Positions 59,701 through 64,000 of a stretch of DNA of 64,000 nt are shown here, in pieces. The notes under the pieces were generated by a model, which ran no database searches, was not told the origin of the DNA, and worked only from the letters and a program-made list of their open reading frames with translations. Source of the DNA: Shimia sp051201625 (GTDB taxonomy: Bacteria; Pseudomonadota; Alphaproteobacteria; Rhodobacterales; Rhodobacteraceae); NCBI RefSeq assembly GCF_051201625.1, contig NZ_CP179203.1, positions 1,302,001 to 1,366,000 on the forward strand, written 5' to 3'. A program made the translations under genes and the position numbers. Numbering within the stretch: position 1 is the first letter of the stretch; every line of letters begins with the position of its first letter.

Positions 59701-61647
59701 ATGAGCCTGCCACCGGGATTTTTGGATGAATTGCGCAGCCGCACCAGCCTAAGCTTGGTGGTGGGGCGTAAAGTTGCGTGGGACGCGCGCAAGTCGAACC
59801 AGGGCAAAGGTGACATGTGGGCCCCATGTCCTTTTCATCAGGAAAAAACTGCTTCGTTTCACGTAGATGATACAAAAGGTTTCTACTATTGCTTTGGCTG
59901 TCAGGCTAAAGGTGACGTGATAACTTTCGTTCAGGAAACTGAAAATGTTGGGTTCATGGAGTCAATCCGTATTCTAGCAGAGGAAGCTGGCCTGCAGATG
60001 CCCGAACGTGACCCGCAGGCAAAGGAAAAAGCGGATCGGCGTACGCAGCTTTCCGATGTCATGGAGATGGCGGCACAGCATTTTCGCTTGATGCTAAAAT
60101 CTGGCTCAGGGCGGACGGCGCGTGAATATCTGGCCCAAAACCGCGGATTGGACGAGGCTTCATGGGATCGATGGGGCATCGGTTTTGCGCCTCAGGGGTG
60201 GCAAGGCTTGTGGAATCACCTCGTTGGGAAGGGTGTGGAGACAGATCTCATAATTGATACGGGCTTGGCAAAGCCATCTGCCAAGGGGGGTAAGCCATAT
60301 GATACCTTTCGCAACAGAATAATTTTTCCGATCCGTGATGCTCGTGGACGGTGTATTGCCTTTGGTGGGAGGGCAATGGATCCAAACGATACTGCCAAAT
60401 ACCTGAATTCACCCGAAACCGAACTCTTCGATAAGGGCCGAAGTTTGTATAACCATGGACCTGCGCGAGAAGCTGCGGGAAAGGGGCAACCGTTGATCGT
60501 TGCCGAAGGCTATATGGATGTAATAGCGTTGGCTGAAGCTGGATTTGACGCTTCCGTTGCGCCACTCGGGACAGCGGTGACTGAAGCTCAATTACAGCTA
60601 TTGTGGCGAATTGCGGACGAACCGATCATTGCCCTTGATGGAGATACTGCCGGATTACGCGCGGCGATGCGGGTAATGGATCTTTCCCTGCCTTTACTAG
60701 AAGCTGGGAAATCAGTGCGTTTTGCGATTTTGCCGAATGGTCAGGATCCGGACGATCTAATCCGGGAGAAGGGATATAGTGCAGTAAAGTCGGTTTTGAA
60801 TCAGGCTATGCCTATGGTTGAGTTATTGTGGCAGCGCGAAATAGAGGGAAAGGTTTTTGACAGCCCTGAGCGTAAGGCTGCGCTCGATAAAACATTGCGA
60901 GAAAAGATCAAGCTTATTCGTGATCCATCAATCCGCAGGCATTATGGTCAGGCGATCAAGGACATGCGCTTTAATCTGTTTAGGCCGTATCGTCGGGGTG
61001 GACCGACAGGTTCACGATGGCAGGCCCAGCCTAAGGTACATACGAACACAAAGGCTTCAATCCTCGCGGCGAGTGATGGACCGATAGAGCACCGGCTTCG
61101 AGAAGCGGTTGTTTTAAGCGTAGCTCTTTTGACCCCAGAGGTTTTAGACGATTTTGAATACGCCATAGAGGCTATGGAGTGTTTGGATGCAGATAATGGC
61201 ATTCTTAGAGACCTATTGTTGCGTTTTTCGAAAAGCCCAGACCCTCGGGCGAATGTTGAGGCGGCTCTTGGAGTTGATGCCGTTGAAAAACTTTTGCGGC
61301 ATCCTTATGTCGCCATCACACCGGCGGTGCGGCACCCCGGAGATGTTGATATCGCAAGACTTACGCTATCTGAGGAACTTGCAAAACTTAAGACCGAACG
61401 GGGACTAAACGCTGAAATTGCCGAGGCAGAGGAAGACATGAGGGGCGTTGTGGATGAGGCAGTGACGTGGCGGTTGGGACAAGCTGCAGAGGCCCGAAAT
61501 AACGCCTTACGAAGCCGGCAGGCAGATGTTGGTGAATACGAAATTGGCCCCAATGGCGCACCGATCGACAAGGATGAACGCGCAGCATTAGATGCACTGA
61601 CGGAAAAAATTGACTTTACCAGAGGTGGTAAGCCGAGACGTAGATAG
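59701..61647 (+). CDS. dnaG: DNA primase
   Basis: 648 residues. It makes RNA primers for replication with the DnaB helicase. N-terminal CHC2 zinc motif: Cys43/His46 in PCPFHQEKTASFHVDDTKG and Cys64/Cys67 in YYCFGCQAKGD. The catalytic TOPRIM fold has LIVAEGYMDVIALAEAGFDASVAPLGTAVTEAQ and PIIALDGDTAG. The C-terminal helicase-binding part is acidic and helical. The ATG at 59701 (MSLPPGFLDEL) fits the family start; a start seven codons earlier is possible. rpoD follows, an arrangement conserved in many bacteria. Confidence 0.97.
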   Translation: MSLPPGFLDELRSRTSLSLVVGRKVAWDARKSNQGKGDMWAPCPFHQEKTASFHVDDTKGFYYCFGCQAKGDVITFVQETENVGFMESIRILAEEAGLQMPERDPQAKEKADRRTQLSDVMEMAAQHFRLMLKSGSGRTAREYLAQNRGLDEASWDRWGIGFAPQGWQGLWNHLVGKGVETDLIIDTGLAKPSAKGGKPYDTFRNRIIFPIRDARGRCIAFGGRAMDPNDTAKYLNSPETELFDKGRSLYNHGPAREAAGKGQPLIVAEGYMDVIALAEAGFDASVAPLGTAVTEAQLQLLWRIADEPIIALDGDTAGLRAAMRVMDLSLPLLEAGKSVRFAILPNGQDPDDLIREKGYSAVKSVLNQAMPMVELLWQREIEGKVFDSPERKAALDKTLREKIKLIRDPSIRRHYGQAIKDMRFNLFRPYRRGGPTGSRWQAQPKVHTNTKASILAASDGPIEHRLREAVVLSVALLTPEVLDDFEYAIEAMECLDADNGILRDLLLRFSKSPDPRANVEAALGVDAVEKLLRHPYVAITPAVRHPGDVDIARLTLSEELAKLKTERGLNAEIAEAEEDMRGVVDEAVTWRLGQAAEARNNALRSRQADVGEYEIGPNGAPIDKDERAALDALTEKIDFTRGGKPRRR

Positions 61648-61665
61648 TTCCTTTTCTTAAGGAAC
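61647..61665 (+). terminator. Short hairpin after dnaG
   Basis: GTTCCTT (61647-61653), loop TTCTT, AAGGAAC (61659-61665): a perfect 7-bp stem at the dnaG stop with no T-run after it. It may be a weak attenuator or RNA processing site between dnaG and rpoD. Confidence 0.35.
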
Positions 61666-61766
61666 AGGTGGAGAAAAAAGAGTAAGTAAGAACGCGAATC
61701 ACCTACTCGACCTAATGATTCGTTTAACGCGAATCGCTTAAAGCCCTAACACGCAGGAGCAACCGC

Positions 61767-63746
61767 ATGGCCGCCAAGGACACTGACGACCAGAAGCCCG
61801 CCGAACAGGACGCCGAAATTTCGCTGGATATGAGCCAAACTGCGGTCAAGAAAATGATCGCAGATGCTCGCGAGAAGGGCTACATCACTTATGATCAGCT
61901 GAACCAAGTGCTCCCGCCGGATCAAGTTAGTTCAGAGCAGATCGAAGACGTGATGTCGATGCTTTCCGAGATGGGCATTAACATCATCGAAGACGAAGAA
62001 GCTGAAGACGAAGAACAGAAAAATACCGCGATTGTGGACACTTCGTCCGCTAATCGGGGTGTGACGCTGGCTGCAGGAACGTCTGAAAAGCTGGACCGTA
62101 CGGATGACCCTGTGCGGATGTACCTGCGTGAGATGGGCTCTGTCGAATTACTAAGTCGCGAAGGAGAGATCGCGATTGCCAAACGGATCGAGGCGGGCAG
62201 AAATACGATGATAGCTGGGCTTTGCGAGAGCCCACTTACATTTCAAGCTATCACGATCTGGCGTGACGAACTCTTGTCCGAAGAAATTCTCTTGCGCGAC
62301 GTCATCGATTTGGAAACCACTTTTGGCAACCAACTGGGTGAGGACGAAGAACAAGAAACAGTTGTCGAAGCCGCAAACGTAAGCACTGCTCCAAATAAAG
62401 AACAGGAGCAGGAGTTGGACGCTGACGGCAACCCGATTGCAACTGATGATGAAGACGATGAGGACGAACAGGCCAATATGTCTCTGGCTGCGATGGAGGC
62501 CGCGCTCAAGCCGCAGGTGTTAGAGACTTTAGATATCATCGCTCGGGACTTTGCTTTGCTGAGTGAAATGCAAGATGCTCGGATCTCGGCGACGCTGAAT
62601 GAAGATGATAGCTTCACTAACAAAGAGGAAGACACTTACCAGAAGCTGCGGTCAGAGATTGTCGAACTCGTGAATGAACTTCACCTCCACAACAACCGCA
62701 TCGAGGCACTGATAGACCAGCTTTACGGTATCAATCGCCGCGTCATGCAAATTGACTCCGCGATGGTCAAGCTCGCCGACCAGGCCCGCATTAACCGCCG
62801 CGAGTTCATCGATGCTTATCGCGGTCGTGAACTCGATCCTACTTGGCTGGACGACATGTCGCAAAAGTCTGGTCGTGGCTGGCAAATGTTTATGGAGCGC
62901 TCGAGCGATAAGGTCCAAGAACTGCGTAACGACATGGCTCAGGTTGGTCAGTATGTAGGTCTTGACGTTCCGGAATTCCGTCGCATCGTCCAGCAGGTCC
63001 AAAAGGGTGAAAAAGAAGCACGCCAAGCCAAGAAGGAAATGGTGGAGGCCAATTTACGGCTTGTGATTTCGATAGCTAAAAAATACACCAACCGCGGCTT
63101 GCAATTCCTTGATCTGATTCAGGAAGGCAACATCGGCCTCATGAAGGCCGTTGATAAATTTGAATACCGTCGTGGTTACAAATTTTCCACTTACGCAACA
63201 TGGTGGATCCGGCAGGCTATTACTCGCTCTATTGCAGATCAGGCGCGCACCATCCGTATTCCGGTTCACATGATAGAGACAATAAACAAACTGGTCCGTA
63301 CCGGCCGCCAGATGCTGCACGAAATTGGTCGTGAGCCAACACCAGAGGAATTGGCAGAAAAATTGCAGATGCCGCTCGAGAAAGTGCGTAAGGTGATGAA
63401 AATTGCCAAGGAGCCAATCTCGCTCGAAACACCAATCGGCGATGAGGAAGACAGCCAATTAGGTGACTTTATTGAAGACAAGAATGCGGTACTACCGTTA
63501 GACAGCGCGATCCAAGAGAATCTGAAAGAGACCACAACGCGTGTCCTCGCGTCTCTTACACCTCGTGAGGAACGGGTGTTGCGTATGCGGTTTGGCATTG
63601 GAATGAACACTGATCACACACTTGAGGAAGTTGGCCAGCAGTTCAGTGTTACCCGAGAACGTATTCGTCAAATCGAGGCTAAGGCATTACGCAAGTTGAA
63701 GCATCCGAGTCGCAGCCGCAAACTCAGATCTTTCCTCGATCAGTAA
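61767..63746 (+). CDS. rpoD: RNA polymerase primary sigma factor
   Basis: 659 residues, housekeeping sigma-70. Region 1.1 (TAVKKMIADAREKGYITYDQLNQVLPPDQVSSEQIEDVMSMLSEMGINIIEDEE) is followed by the DPVRMYLREMGSVELLSREGEIAIAKRIEAG motif of region 1.2, a long acidic non-conserved insert (NPIATDDEDDEDEQANMS), and region 2 (NLRLVISIAKKYTNRGLQFLDLIQEGNIGLMKAVDKFEYRRGYKFSTYATWWIRQAI). Region 4 is LTPREERVLRMRFGIGMNTDHTLEEVGQQFSVTRERIRQIEAKALRKL. The ATG at 61767 follows AGGAG. All conserved promoter-binding segments are intact. Confidence 0.98.
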   Translation: MAAKDTDDQKPAEQDAEISLDMSQTAVKKMIADAREKGYITYDQLNQVLPPDQVSSEQIEDVMSMLSEMGINIIEDEEAEDEEQKNTAIVDTSSANRGVTLAAGTSEKLDRTDDPVRMYLREMGSVELLSREGEIAIAKRIEAGRNTMIAGLCESPLTFQAITIWRDELLSEEILLRDVIDLETTFGNQLGEDEEQETVVEAANVSTAPNKEQEQELDADGNPIATDDEDDEDEQANMSLAAMEAALKPQVLETLDIIARDFALLSEMQDARISATLNEDDSFTNKEEDTYQKLRSEIVELVNELHLHNNRIEALIDQLYGINRRVMQIDSAMVKLADQARINRREFIDAYRGRELDPTWLDDMSQKSGRGWQMFMERSSDKVQELRNDMAQVGQYVGLDVPEFRRIVQQVQKGEKEARQAKKEMVEANLRLVISIAKKYTNRGLQFLDLIQEGNIGLMKAVDKFEYRRGYKFSTYATWWIRQAITRSIADQARTIRIPVHMIETINKLVRTGRQMLHEIGREPTPEELAEKLQMPLEKVRKVMKIAKEPISLETPIGDEEDSQLGDFIEDKNAVLPLDSAIQENLKETTTRVLASLTPREERVLRMRFGIGMNTDHTLEEVGQQFSVTRERIRQIEAKALRKLKHPSRSRKLRSFLDQ

Positions 63747-63835
63747 TCCGATTACCCTAGAGGTACGAATGATTTCGCATCTGTCCAACTTGTTAAAATT
63801 TTAGACTTGCACTGATTAACTGGCGTGGAGTTCTT

Positions 63836-64000
63836 ATGTCGTTTTTAAAAAAGCTATTCGGTGGCAATGGGCGAGAGGGCGTATCCAGCTCTGAAGTAGT
63901 AGAGCATGAAGGCTTTATGATTTATCCTGAACCCACTAACGAAGGTGGCACGTATCGGGTGTCAGCTCGAATTGAAAAAGTTATTAACGACGAGTTACGA
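63836..64000 (+). CDS. HlyU-family protein (partial)
   Basis: The first 55 codons before the window ends. It starts MSFLKKLFGGNG and continues HEGFMIYPEPTNEGGTYRVSARIEK, the typical N terminus of the HlyU-type small regulator family, in which a conserved GF-x-I-x-PEP stretch recurs. Function in this organism is unknown. GTGGAG lies about 8 bases before the ATG. Confidence 0.75.
   Translation, partial: MSFLKKLFGGNGREGVSSSEVVEHEGFMIYPEPTNEGGTYRVSARIEKVINDELR

Noticed and set aside
61666..61766. Heat-shock or special promoter repeats before rpoD
   Set aside because: GATTCG/CGAATC short repeats are present (about 61717-61737), but too short and variable to assign a function.
1..64000. CRISPR array or rRNA genes
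   Set aside because: No set of regularly spaced identical repeats and no rRNA-like sequence was found.

Overview
The window looks like chromosome of a marine Rhodobacteraceae (Roseobacter-type) alphaproteobacterium. This rests on the family mix and gene order: a DUF484-xerC pair, a stand-alone ImuA-like RecA-fold protein, a soxBDAG-type sarcosine oxidase operon, putA with a divergent Lrp regulator, a monomeric isocitrate dehydrogenase, and dnaG-rpoD-HlyU. The species is inferred, not proven.

Layout. 1-1.66 kb: a DeoR regulator translationally coupled to a sugar/polyol ABC ATPase that runs off the left edge. 1.66-2.45 kb: a long gap that looks like gene debris. 2.46-7.95 kb: an ATGA-coupled minus-strand operon (small 4-TM protein, TetR, periplasmic adaptor, RND pump) behind a 22-bp imperfect palindrome. 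8.3-12.8 kb: an accessory, increasingly AT-rich island. It holds a small PD-(D/E)XK-like nuclease, a divergent Cap4-like nuclease fused to a STAND-type NTPase that is broken by a stop and an insertion-sequence end, and a secreted HNH-like protein. 12.8-18.8 kb: MaoC and VOC enzymes, glpR/glpD with visible operators, and monomeric icd with a clear terminator. 19-22 kb: a three-gene cluster (diaminopropionate ammonia-lyase-like, Asp/Glu racemase-like, beta-hydroxyacid dehydrogenase) whose last gene carries a one-base loss in a G tract. 22-35 kb: xerC, DUF484, thioesterase, metF/metR, a quinone-oxidoreductase-like enzyme, IMPase, GFA protein, rhomboid, putA/lrp, and TPR and Sel1 proteins. 35.1-40.2 kb: a patchwork with IS200/IS605-like hairpins, sugar-acid type enzymes (FAH family and aldo/keto reductase) behind a perfect 20-bp palindrome, tRNA-Leu(TAA), and decayed element genes next to the tRNA. 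40.2-50.9 kb: cpdB, metG, ImuA-like, ureohydrolase, aldo/keto reductase, and a three-gene Tad minor-pilin operon. 51-64 kb: gdh, an outer-membrane barrel, soxBDAG, dnaG, rpoD and the start of an HlyU-family gene.

The most interesting part is the 8.3-12.8 kb island. Its fused nuclease-NTPase has the domain plan of Avs/STAND-like antiphage proteins, but the copy appears truncated, so it is better read as a decayed defence locus with possibly intact neighbours than as a working system. The other leads are the uncharacterised amino-acid cluster at 19-22 kb and the element scar beside tRNA-Leu. No CRISPR array or rRNA was seen.
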